DNA from: Oncomelania hupensis
Lineage: Eukaryota; Mollusca; Gastropoda; Littorinimorpha; Pomatiopsidae
Direction of reading: 5' to 3'
Assembly (NCBI GenBank): GCA_036898135.1
Contig: CM072523.1
Span: 43,521,011 to 43,585,010, forward strand
DNA length: 64,000 nt
Within the stretch, counting starts at the first letter, position 1. The number at the start of each line of letters is the position of its first letter. The notes below the pieces were generated by a model. The model made no database searches. It worked only from the letters and a program-made list of their open reading frames with translations, and was not told where the DNA came from. Position numbers and translations under genes: made by a program. This document shows positions 47,201-60,900 of this stretch, in pieces.

Positions 47201-50200
47201 AGTAGACAGGGTTCTTCTGAAATCAATAACGTTCTTTAGTTTTTCCACATTTAAATTTAGGTAGTTCACTTTGCACCATGCAGTTGGTCTTATTTGGTAT
47301 AGCGGTGTGGAGGGAGGGATTAAGGTGGAGTCATAGTAAGTATGCTTATTAATAATAAATTTAGAGATAAAATTGTAATCATAATTTCACATACTATACC
47401 ATGTCTCAAAAATAAAGAGTACCACGAAAATGACAGAGGGAAGCAACTTACCTAATCAAGCAGAAAAAGCGGCCAAAGACTGCTGAGCAGCGACCACTGA
47501 ACTGACGCCAAAGTAGCCATCACCTATAGCATGATGTGTGTCCCTCAGATAGAAGCTTATGAAAACATCTGAGGAGCACCAGTAAGCAACCTCCAACACT
47601 GGTTCTTAGCAAGGAACTCGGGCAAGAATCGAAGTGAGACCAAACCGCCATGCTCGAACGCTATATCCATCGAGAGGCCGTAAAAGTGCATGCACCTCAC
47701 TAATGCGCCGTCCAGAGGCCAAGGTGACCAAAAAGACAGTTTTCACAGTCAAATTTGAAAAAAAGGTGGAACACAAAGGTTCAAAAGGGGACTCCCTAAC
47801 AAAACTCAAAACTAGGAAAAGATCACAAGCTGGAACTCTACGAGGAGGTTTAGCCTCTCTGAGAGACATGCCTCTGATGACATCTCTGACAATACGAGAA
47901 AAACTCAGAGGAGTAAAACCGAGCTGAAAAAGAGTCGTCTGAATCGCGGAATGACACACACGAAGAGATGAAGCAGAAAGTGAATGCACAGAGGCCAAAT
48001 GAGCCAGATGACTGGTGATATGGACTTCCAACGTCGCACAGGGATCGACCCACGCCACCAAACACCATTCTACCAAACGCTTTCAATGAGCGGAATACAC
48101 TCCCCTTGTAGAGGGCCTATGTGCCTTCTCCAACAGAGAAAGTACTTCCTTCGAAGCTCTGGATACCTTAGAGATCGATGGACAACAGTCTAGCATGAAG
48201 ATAGAGAATGCTTGAGTTGCCGTGCGGAATACCGGACCTTGGTTGCAGGAACAACCTTTTCCCGAGGGCGAGAGGAATGTAACGCCCCTGGGAGAGATGT
48301 AGCAGATCCGGGTACCAGAGCTGTGCTGGCTAAAGCGGGGCCACCAGAATGAGGTTCGGAGATTCCTCCTCAGCTTTCCTGAGAACCCGTGAAAGCAGCG
48401 CAAAAGGAGGGAATGCGTAAGCTTCCAGTCCCTCCAATGAAAAGGACAGAGCATCCACTGCCCAAGCTTGGCTGTCCTGGGCTGGTGACACAAACAGAGG
48501 AAGCCTGCAGTTGTAGCGAGTGGCAAAGAGGTCGATCAATGGTTTGAACCAGTTTGCTCATACAGGCTGAAGAACCAAGTGGGACAGGGTCCATTCCATG
48601 TTGACCACACAGTGAGGAAGACTCAGTAGATCGGCCAGTATGTTGACCAAACCCTTAATATATTTGGCCACCAGAGAACAGTTGTGATCTGCCAACCACA
48701 ATAGAGGGTTCTCCACCTGCTGTGACAGAGCATGAGATTGGGTACCCCCTTGATGGTTGATGTAAAAGACCACTGTGGAATTGTACGAGTGGACTAGAGT
48801 GGCTGAAACAACATTCTGATCCTCCACAGACGACAGAAGGGACTGCAACCTCTGAAGTCAACGCGTTACTGGGTGGACTGACCAGTCCCGAGTGTCGAAA
48901 GACATTTCCAGGTAGTCAAAACTCTGTGAAGGGGACAACTTGGACTTGCGGAGATTAAACGAGAACCCTAGGCGCTGTGTCCAAAGAACGACCAGACCAG
49001 TATGCTCGAGGGGAAAGCAACTCTATGTTGGTTTTTTTTATGGTTCAACTTTCGTTTTTAAAAGCATTTATGTAGCAATGCCAATAACATTGCATTTCTG
49101 AGTCATGGTATAGTCTGTGAAATTAATACCTACTATTGTCAACAAAAAGTTTGTGTAGAAAACCAGGTAGAAACTGAGAAAGTAAGTTGTCTGGCCTAAA
49201 GAGAGTACTATTTTTAGGGGCTATGCAAGAAACCCTATAAGCTCCTTTAAGCACAGACAGTATCTGAGAAAACACAATCATTGAAGCCCAGTAAATGCTC
49301 AATACAAAGCTCCTGTGATGTGCCTACACAAGAGTTCCTGGACATTAACATTGTTGGGAAGCTCCTGGTCAAGGTTGGCAAAGGAGTTGGAAGGAGTGGA
49401 CTATACATGTGCCAAAAGTGCATGTGCATGTAATTCTGTGAGTTTGTGTGTCGGTGTGTACCTGGTAAATCATAGTGTAGGAACGATTATGATCCAAGTT
49501 GGAGAGGGAGTTGGGAGTCTGAATTAGCCACAAGTGTATGAGCATGTGCGTGTATTAGTCTGTGTGTGGGTATCTGATCAAGTGTACCTGGTGTATCATA
49601 TTGTTGGGGAGATCTTGATCCAGGTTGGCCAGGGAGTTGGGATCCTGGGATAGACCCTGGTACTGCCCTCGCAGACGATCGCCTGCAGCGATACGCCGGA
49701 ACCTCTTCAGGTCCACTACATACAGAGCACTGCAAGACAGCAACACAAATCCTATTAGACGATAAAGCAAAATAAAATCAACTATAAAAATTATATATTC
49801 TACACACATCCAAAAATCATTTTAGAGCATACAGCAAAGTAAAAATGAGCTATCGTGTATAATGTTCTCCATTTGTTGCAGAGTCTAGGAGGCAAATGGG
49901 GATATATTTGTTAATAAGTCAATTCACTTGTATGCTAATGTATAAATCTGTGTACCTAATACAATATTGTTCCTTTGTCTGTGGTGTTTGTACTCCTATT
50001 TATGGAAACAAATCTTCTTCAACATTACATTTAATGGGAACAATAACATTTTCCCATTCTATCATTCTGAAGAGAGAGAAATTATCATAATGCTTGCAGT
50101 TGTTTGAAGAAACTGTTAATACAATAAAGCCATTTGGAAAATTCTCTGGATTGCTTTTAAATTCGGCAAAACCAGTGCTACATGTATATGGTTAGGAAGC

Positions 50201-53200
50201 AGACGTAATTCTACTATTAGATATATGCAACATCTAAACATCAGCTGGAACCCTGATAAATTAAGATCCTTGGTATTTGATTCACAATTAATCTGCAAGA
50301 AATGGTAAACATTAATTTTCATGGAAAATTCGCAGAAGTTAAGAAAATATGATTAAAAAGACAAATGACACCAATTAGAAGAGTAGCAATCTTGAAATCC
50401 TTAATACTTTCCAAATTAACCTATCTTTGGATACTGTTGCCCAATCTGCCTGACAATATTTTGAATTCCATTCAACAATCCATCTTTTGAGTTTGTGTGG
50501 GGAAGAAAATAAGATAAAATAAGTAGGAAAATGTCCACAAAGAGTGTTGCAGACAGGGCTCTCGGCATTCCTGACATTCTTAAATATAACAGCTCTAAAA
50601 ATATCGTTGATTAAAAAAGCGTACACGACCAATCATAAATGAAAATCTATTATTGCTGGTATTTGTCCACTAACTGTTAAATGCAAGTTGTTGGTTTCTT
50701 GTCTGCCAGTTCATATAAATAACCTTAATTAGTTTTGGAGAGAGGTGTTAAAAGTTTATACTATAGAGAGTTTGGTTCTCATAATAGTACCTGCTAACCC
50801 TGAGCCTATTTTTTAATAATTAAAATATTAAAGTTGGTAACAAATGTTCGTTTCAGAAAGAGTGGTTTTTGAAAGATGTCACACAAATAACCATTTGGTT
50901 CACGAAAGTGATGGGTTTTTGTCATATAAGGACACTTAGGCTAAATATAATGTTGATAAAAATTTTCTAACATTTTGTGGCGTTGTAAATGCAATTATAG
51001 AGTTTTTAAAACAACACAATATAGAGGTTAATAAAACCATGTCAATAACTGATACTGCACTATGCTCAGCATTATTTTCTGTATCAAAAGATGCTAGAAA
51101 ATATTACATCATTTTGATGTGTAATGATAAATTGCCTAATTGTTGCACAAAATGGAAAGAAAAGCTTAAGTGTAAGGTCGATTGGAAAAAAAAAATGTTT
51201 TTAATTATTAATGAAATAAAACAGATAAAACTGAAATGGTTTCAAGTTAGACTATTCCATCGTATTATTGCGACTAACGTTGTTCTAAGAAGTATGGGCA
51301 TTGTACCTGACAATGTTTGTTCTATTTGTGAAGAACATCGAATGGTATACAACATTCGTTTTTTTTAATGAAAGCATGTGACACACTTTTGGAATTCTTT
51401 TAGAGGGGTGCTGGTCACTACCGCGAGCGTCACTACCGCGTGTAACACTATCACGTGTAACACTATCGCGAGTGTAATACAACCGCGAGTAACAGTACCG
51501 CGTGTAACACTTCCGCGTGCGTAACACTATCGCGTGTGAAACACTACCGCTAGTAGCACTACCGCGTGTAACACTCTCGCGTGTGTTCCACTAACGAGAG
51601 AGAGAGAGAGAGAGAGAGAGAAGGAGAGAGAGAGAGAGAGAGAGAGAGTTGTTGTTTCTTCTTCTTCTTCTTCTTCTCCTCCTCCCTTTCATCCTCCTCA
51701 TCCTCCTCTTCTTCTTCTCTTCCTCCTTCTTCATCATCATCTTCTTCTTCTTGCGGCAGACAGACAGACAGATGGACACACGCGCATGCAAGCGTGTTGA
51801 AATGCCTGAACGCTAACTCAAAGCTTCTCGTGCCTGAACACTAGATAGATTTGAGCGCGTGTTCACACACTCAATTTCTTTTTTTTTTTCGTGATACAAG
51901 ACACACGCGGAAGTGTTACACGCGGTAGTGCTACCCGCGGTAGTGTTACACACGCGATAGTGTTACACACGCGGAAGTGTTACACGCGGTACTGTTACTC
52001 GCGGTAGTGTTACACACGCGATAGTGTTAAACGCGGTAGTGTTACACGCGGTTGTGACGCTCGCGGTAGTGACGCACAACCCTTTTAGAGATATGCTGGT
52101 TGATTGTGGTATAATTAACGAGAGGTTCATATTTTCTGAGGTGCTTGTTCTGTTTGGTAATGACCGTAGTTATACAACCTCCTCAACCCTGCTATATGTA
52201 ATACTTGTAGCAAAATTCTTTATTTATAACTGTAAATGCAACAAAGGGTTACCTCATATTTGTACATTTAAACAATATCTAAAAAAAAAAAAAAAAAGAA
52301 AAGAAATATGAAGTTGAAATTAGAAAGTGATCAATTTAATAGTATGTGGAATACTTGGAAAGTCTGTTTTGGTGATGTGTGAATTGTTATTGTCCAAATT
52401 GTCTTCATATAAATGAGGAACGTAAACTGTCATTGTCCGAATGTCCTTCTGTAAATGTTAATGAGGACAGTGGATTGTCTTGTAGCTTGTATCCTGCTTA
52501 GAAGACCACTTAAAGAGTATTCCAAGGTAAAAGTAGTAAGCCTGCTTGTGAATTGTAAAACTTTGTATCACAGCTTGATATGTGTGAGTGTATTGATGTA
52601 AGGGAGTGATATGTGTGTTTTTTGTTGTTGTTATAATGTGATTTTGTGTGTAAATACAAAATAAGAAAAAAAAGATTATCTTGAATTTATCATAATGCAT
52701 TTACCAACTGAGAATTCTTTTAATTTTGCACCCTGGAACAAAATTGTTTTTAAAAATACATATATGCACATAATTTGCAATATGAATGACTCTGTTACTT
52801 ACCTGATGTGGTATTTTCTGCCAGCCAAGTGACTGTGCCAATAACCTGACTTCCAGAACCTGAAAATATAATCAATATATAAACCACCATTCAATAATAA
52901 TGGGTCAAGTGTAATATGAAATGCACAAACTTCAAAATAAACACTTGAAATTGGTGATGGTAGGGGCTAAAAGAAATGCTTTAACATAAAAACAAATTTG
53001 TCTTTTTTAACAAGAAGTTCCAAGCACTGCAATATTTCACCTGAAGCCATCCATCTCCTTCCTACTGTCACAGAATGGAGTGTACCCATACGGAGCGCCA
53101 CCAAGGTCAAGGTCATGTAGCTCTTTCAAATCTGTTCGCACAATCTGCAACAGAGAACAACAATCCATACATGAAAGTGTCAGATTAAAATCACTCCATA

Positions 53201-56200
53201 ATCCTAGCTCCCGGTTTTAGCCGCTTAGTTTATGAAATTATTTGTTTTATTTTATTGTAGTTTTCAATTTGTCAATTGGGAATGGATCTCCTCTACAAAC
53301 TGTATTTGGGATGTACTGAAAAGGTGAATACAAAAAGAAATTTCCACCATTGTGAAGGAGCTGATCATCAAAACTGCAGACTTGTTCAAAAGGTTAAATC
53401 AAATAATAAACAGTAGGTACAATGTGATGTAAACTGCACTTGTCCTGTGGTTGCAACTCTGATTTGGGTGCTGTAAAATAGAAAATGTTTTTTTTCTTTT
53501 GTCATATCTGAATCAGTCTTCTATGGACTTAAAATGGTTATGCAAAGCATATGTAAATTTTGCATGTCCATGGATATGGGTTATTTTTTTATTAACACAG
53601 TTTTATGGAAATGTTTGACTTCTGACCATATCTTTCCTGTATGACAATAACACTGACCTGATCGGCATCCACAAAGATGAACTTCTTGACATCCAGCGGG
53701 AAAAGAACATCCAGGAACAGAATTTTGTACCTGACACACAACAAGGCAACCTATTACAGATGAATACTTTCCAACAAACAACATGAAACCTCCGGTAAAG
53801 ACACAACATCACACACACAACTTCATTGGGGACCAATGATTGCCCTGAAATAACGTTTTAAGAAAAGGACTCCAAGACACCTCAACCCATTCCCCTCTGA
53901 AAATTTGAGTCCTCTCCCACACAAAAACACCTCCCTCCTTCTCCTTTCTTAGCCTGTGCTCTGTTTATATAAAATACAATAAAAGAAGGAACAAAGAAGA
54001 AGAACAAGAACAAGAACAAAAAAAAATAAGAAAGAGAGGAAGAAAACTAAGAAGAAAATGAAGGAAAATGGAAATGAAGAACATAAAAAACGAAAAAAAA
54101 GCAAGAAATAACAGAAAAAAAAAGATTAATAAAAGTTTTTTTTTAAAGAAAAAAGAAGAAAAAGTGCTACATACCCCCAGATAATTCTTTGCTTCTCTTT
54201 TTGCTGGTTGAGCCAGCGTGGCCACTTGTACTGGACCAGCTCATACTCAAATCCATAGTGTTTGGCCATGTGGGGAATAAAGTCCTAAAATACAGTACAA
54301 CAATGCGGCCTTTGGAACAATCCACACAATCTGGACATAACATACACCTACTATTATAACCAACTACTTTCTGTAGATTGAGACACTATCAATTTAAAAT
54401 GTTGACTTGGATGCACAATTTTACAACAGAGTTTTGTATGATATAAGTGAGCTTTACGTATAATTTTAAAGTGCACAAATATAAGCTGTATGTGCCAGTG
54501 TAATACGTCTGTAGTAGTGCTAGTATTGTATGACTATGCCTGAAGTGCATGTGAAACATATCACGCATTTTGATTTTTCATATGTATGGCTTTGTCTGTG
54601 CCAGTCTTACCTTGAAGGTAGGGGAGAGGTAGTTCTTCAAGAACCAGAACTTCACCTTGGACTGTGTGTTCTTCAGCACACTAAGCATCATAATTCTGAA
54701 AGACGAGCAATCACACAAAGTCACACCTAAAAATCTCATTTCTACCCAACAATTATATTAATTTCACCAATAGTAACAAATATTGCAACAACAAAAAAAG
54801 AGAAGAAAATTAACGTGTTTTTTTTAAAGAGGAACTAAAACTTACCTACTTACTAGAGATACAGAAATTCATTACATATGCTTGTTTAGCTCCATAAACG
54901 TAACACGAATAAAGACCAAGGGCAGTATGTTTCAAAGCTATCATAATGCTCTGGCCTAAACACTGTGGTAGATGTCTTTGATACAGCATGTCCACACTGA
55001 CTACTCTTTGATGGATGCTATAATGAACAGCACAGACTTCAAGGACATTCAAGCACTTGAATCACATTACTGTTCATGTAGTCTCTATATTTCTATGTGT
55101 CTTTTCCCAGATGTTTATTTAGCTTTAGCCTCAGTAAATTGAATAATTTTGGATTTTAGATTTTGGAGCATACCTGAAATTCTGACTTGTTTAAAATGAT
55201 TAATAATGAGTGGTGACATAAGTTTTGAAGTGAGTAGTGATGCCTGAGCAAAACGAATAATAATTCTGGATTTGGGGGAATTGACTTGAAATTCTGACTT
55301 CATTAAAATGAGTAATAATGAGTGGTGACAGGAGTGGTTCTGTTCTGACCTGAGGAATCTCTCATACAGATGTCCAGAGGCAACGGAGAAGATGTTGAGT
55401 GTCTTGTCTTGCTCCTCATCTCCTTTCTGGCCCGAGAATGAGCTGCCCACAAAATACTGAATTGTACACACTCTTATTCAATCAAATCGATGCTAAACTA
55501 AGTCATTAAGCTTTAAAAAATTGTTTACAAACAAACAGGAAATAGAATGATCTAGAGAGCCTGTTACACTCGGCTTGATGTTGGTGTTTTCTATCAGTAT
55601 CTGATTCAGCCCCAATGCTGAATTCCTGATAGGGTGTAACTCAGATTCGTTTATCCACGCAGCCTGTTCAAGCAGCATACAAGTCACAAAGTCGACGTAT
55701 GAAGTTTTCCACTTTTATTCAGCACACATCAACAACTGCATACAATCGCTCAATCGCCTTTCCACTCTCAAATTTACTTTCCAAATCACTATCAACAACA
55801 ACAACTCTCTCAACAACAGTGCGGCACACAATTTTATAACCTCTCTCTCTTCCCGAACAATTTCGAACAAAGTAGAAATGACGCACTACCACCAATCGAA
55901 TAAAAGATCGTCATCACTGACTTACGTCATACATTATTATTTCTCCTTCTGGAACGTCCTCTTGCTTCGACATGTATCGGGAAATTTCTATCGAGAGTAA
56001 ACACGCAGATCCCGAAAATTCTCCAGTAATATCGACTAACGCAAATCATCAACGTTATACAAAGCCTCTCCTAACAACAATGCAAACTCGAATAAAAGGT
56101 AAACAAACTCCATTATTGAATACTTTGCAAAACGAAACGATTAGATCTATCGTGCGCGTTTTAGACACACTACCATTGGCGTTTCAACGTAACAGAGCCA

Positions 56201-57716
56201 AAGACTCCAACATCCATACACTACTGCTGTATTATACCCTGCAATATTTTGCTATGCTATGCAATGTTTTGCAAGGCTACTTTATTTTATGCTATGTCAA
56301 GCTAAACCAAAATGTCACTTTTACTTGTTCAATTCAATCAATAACAATAACCAGCTTATTATTATTTGACATGCACTGTCTGAATGGTCACAGCCTATAG
56401 CAGAGCAGTCAAAAAACCTCATTTGTATCATCCAAAGCGCTCCTACTCGTGCACCCACTTGGAGATGGAGTTCCACAGCCCAGACTGGTCTTCCTCCTCC
56501 TCATCCTGTAGGAGTTTCTCCTGCATCTTGTCAGGTTTCTTGGCCACCTTGATGCGCACGATCTTGCTCTTGAAGCTGTTTATGGCCACCACCACCTCGC
56601 TGGCGCCCTCTGGTGTGTCTGTGTACTCGTGGCTGTAACAAAAAACAACAGCATTACACTTTGCAAATAGCCCATAGTGTTCACATTTTGGCCCACATTT
56701 ACATACTTAATACTAGGTATTTTTGCAATACTCCTAGGTATGTTGTATTACCCTAGATATTTTGAATTACCTCTAGGTATTTTGTAGTACCACTAGGTAT
56801 TTTGTATTACCCCAAGGTATTTTGTATTACCCCTATATATTAATGTATTATTTCTAGGGATTTTGTATTACCCTAGGTATTTAAGAAGAAGAAGATTCAG
56901 TATTTTCCCCTGTATATTTTGAATTACCCTAGGTAATTGGAATTACCCCTAGATATTTTGTATTAACCCCAGGTATTTTGAATTACCTTTAGGAATTTTG
57001 TATTCCCCCCCCCCCCTAGGTATTTTGTATTACCCCTAGACATTTTGTATTACTCCTAGATATTCTGTATTATTCCTAGGTATTTTGAATTACCCTTAGG
57101 CATTTTGTATTACCTCTAGACATATTGTATTGATCTAGGTATTTTGCATTACCCTATGTGCTGTGTATTATCCCTAGATATATTGTATTACCCTTAGGTA
57201 TTTTGTATTACTCTAGGCATTGTGTATTAGCCCTAGGCATTTTGTATTACCCTCAAGTATTGGCATTTTGTAGGGACTTTGGAAAGGCCCCAAAGGCAGA
57301 TGATTCCACAAAACAAGAACTTCAGGAAGGAAAATTGTAAGACAGTTTCAGTGTTACATAATGGACAGGGTTCACTTCTACATTCCCTAATTCTACCGGT
57401 ACATTCACTGGGATAAAGGCTTTTCTATCAAGTGTTTCATGTCAATTTATTTATGTCATAACATTCTGCCATCATACATTTTTGTACCTCTCTATTGCAC
57501 TGCACAATAAAACGGACCCTGTCTGCATAGACAAGATTTGGAATTGAGTTTTTTATTCAAAGTTTTTGCTGGACCTCCGCATTCACAAGAACTTCATTTA
57601 CTGGCTACCGCATGAACACGCATCCATCTATTTAGCTGTTTTTGATCATGAGGGTATGTAGGTAAAAAAAAAAAAGAAAACAGATTCAGATTGGGTCTAT
57701 TTCTTCTTTTATTGCC

Positions 57717-57779
<63 letters not shown>

Positions 57780-57960
57780 GGCAATTTATACAGCGCTTTC
57801 CAAAATCACAAAGCGCTTTACATAAACAAATGAAACACTACATGCATACATTGGTCAATAACATGCAACCACATACACATCCCAATACCCAAAAACACTC
57901 ACTCAGTACTGCACTTTGAACTGATATTGTTCCTTGGGAAAAAGTGCTATATAAATATCC

Positions 57961-57997
<37 letters not shown>

Positions 57998-60900
57998 TCG
58001 GGGTGCCTAAAAAAGGCCTCTCTAAAAAGATGCGTCTTCAAGTTTATTTTCAAAAGACGCTACAGAAGAACTGTGACGGACGAACCGAGATAGCGAGTTC
58101 CAGGTCTGAACGGAGAAGAAACTAAAGGCTCGACCCCCGTGTATCACCCCGTGGTATTAATTTAATCACTTTTTTTTTTTAATGGTATGCTGGTACACGG
58201 GACATCCTTTCACCATGCCTTCACACACACACAAACCCACTCACACTCGCACACACAAACACTCACATGCAAACGTACACACACACAGTGCAAACAAGAG
58301 CTAGCAGACCTCTGAATGTCATAGATTTCCTGGGAGCGACCCTCACGTAGCCTCAGTTGCCACAAACCTGGACTGGCCTTTAGTTGGAAGTAACCCTGAG
58401 CACAAAAAAAGCCAAACATTAGATACAGTAATGATAACAATAATAATAACAATAATAATAATAATAAAACAGAATATTGTGCAAACACATTTTCCTCTAT
58501 CAAACACAGTGTGGTATCTAAGATCCCTAATACCCATAATTTTTAGACACTATATTTACCTTCAAATGTCTATTGAACACTGTCAATCCACCGATTCTAG
58601 GCACAGCTAGTGGTCAACACCTTGATACACTTTAATCCTACTGCATTCAATTCAATAAATTATTTTAAAGTCTTTTCACGTACTTGTGATTTCTTTTTTA
58701 AAGACCATATCTAACCCTACAACATGAAAAACAACATGAGCAGCATATTCAGATTCACATCACAAGTTCCCAATTACGCACAGTAGTGGTCATTTTTTTA
58801 GAAAGCATCTCTACATTATTAAGATTATGAAAGATGAACAGTTGTACTAAAAAACAAAATGAGCAGCATATTCTAGGTTCATACTACAGTTTCAAATCAT
58901 GCGCGGTGGTGATTAATTTATTGGAGAAAATAGTCAGTACATTATTGAGTACCTTTTTCAGTCAGTGACATACCACTTCACACACTAAACACAAACAAAA
59001 CATACTAACGCTTGAAATTGCCAATAACCCTAAATCTAAACTGAGCAGTATCAAAGCAACCCTCACTAAAACAACATCAAAAGAAACAAATGAAGTAAAA
59101 CAAGAAATACCAAGTTAGCCATAACAATTGTGTCCATTACTGCAGGACGTGTCTGAGTGCCAAGAATAAACTGCAGTCCTCTGGGTGGCTGCATGCTGGT
59201 GGAGTCAAAGCAGTGCCCTAACACACAAAACACATTACACAGTATATTATTTACATCACAAACAATTTCCGCAATGCTACATCATTATTTCTTTATAACA
59301 GAACATAGTTTTATATATCAACTCAACAGATTTGGAGTTTGGAATTTCAGATTTTTGGATATTATTTGTCACCCATAGGGGTGAAAATCAAGCCACCTTC
59401 TCAGCGAAGGAGCAGTAGCCGCAATAGTAGCATCACCTAAGACAAGGGGTGGAGGTGGTGGTGGTGGTGGGGAGGGGGGAAGGGAGGGGTTTGATGGTGA
59501 TACTGAAATTTTTGTCAAATTTCCTCAGGATCTGGCACTGCAGAAGGCCTTTGTACTGAGCGATCTGTGTACAATTTGGTAGTGGTAATCAATCAAATCA
59601 AATTCTCTTCTTTTCGTGACTGGTCATCAACATGTATGTTACAGCCATACATTATTTGTATTCAAAATGGGTGCGTACGCTAGTTACCAGCGGAAACATC
59701 AACCTACCTTCCAACAACAAGTATTCCAGTTCAAATCCAGCATTGACAGACTTATCCACCTGCAACATCATCATCATCATCACCTTTATCATCAACATCA
59801 ACATATTCCCACTAAAACAAATATTACAGAAAGCAGCTATCAGAAGTGTAGAAAACAGCAGCGGGTTAAAGAACCTGGTTAGGATGTCGAAAGGGCAGAG
59901 GACAGGTTCCAATAAACATACAATCTAGATCAATAAGGATGGCTCAGTTGTCCTCAGCTTTTAACAGTGCGTTTGATGCTGCAAGTTGGCATTTTGAGTT
60001 AGATTCTACCTTGAATAGCTCTCTGAGCTGATAATTGCACTCTATAAGAATGGTTTATTTTATTTTGATGAGCTACGTCCTACCTCTTCCAGAAGAATGT
60101 TGTCCAGATCGTAGATGGAGGACACAGACTCCACCAGCCAGGACTCCGGAGGTTCCATGCCCAGGGTCAGCAGTGACTTGTGGGGCAGATCGTTGAACCT
60201 GGCCACCGCACCATCTGTCATACCACCGTCACTCCTGAACGACAGCTCTGGCTCCAGCACATAACGGTAAAACCTGCCACACAGGCAGACAACAAAGTTG
60301 GTTTTATTGAAGTAAACATATATGATAGCCACAAACCATGTAGTAAAGGCTAGGCAACAAGCAGGTTTATTAGACACAACTAGCCCAGCAACTTTTTACA
60401 GTGCTTGATACAATAAAAGAACAATCCATTATATTAGTAATTTATTTGTTTCCAGCACTTCATGGACCTCTTTTCTCATTTTTTTTTCTCTCTTGAGAAA
60501 TCGTAACTATTATATTTTAGGCCCTACCTCTTGACGGGCATTTCTGAGAGCTGTTCCTTAGAGTTCATGTAGATACGGATGTCCACATTAGCCACAGCCT
60601 TCAGGATCTGCAGGATGGGCGCCATCTTCTGAGCCTCCCTTGAAGCTGGGTCCACAATGGCCTCCACCGTGAATGCTGGCTCATTCTCTACCGCTGGGAT
60701 TTTCACCACACTGAGGGGAATTAAATAATTAATATAATAACAGCGAGAAATACAACACAAAACAATTGAATACCGAGATGGTTTAGTCAACTCCTGCCCT
60801 ACTTTCCTACAACAGACAAATGACTTTGCAAACAGTCTAACTATACAGAAAAATATTAACCATCAAGCATAGGCATATAAATATGGACAATACAGAAAAC

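Larger units (their letters stand above)
47390..49125 (-). mobile_element. DIRS-like tyrosine-recombinase retrotransposon relic
   Basis: In minus-strand order: end of RT ([20 protein letters not shown], about 48990-48880), RNase H-like region (48861-48558), [19 protein letters not shown] (48540-48480), and a tyrosine recombinase (about 48080-47456). Ends near 47390 and 49125 share inverted words (ACTATACCATG...CTCA), as expected for DIRS inverted termini. Frames are broken and most of the RT is missing. Confidence 0.87.

Noticed and set aside
47634..47927. 97-codon + strand frame
   Set aside because: It is the complement of the DIRS tyrosine recombinase.
55972..56400. 142-codon open frame on the + strand
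   Set aside because: It lies across the solo LTR, antisense to its signals, and has no family motif.
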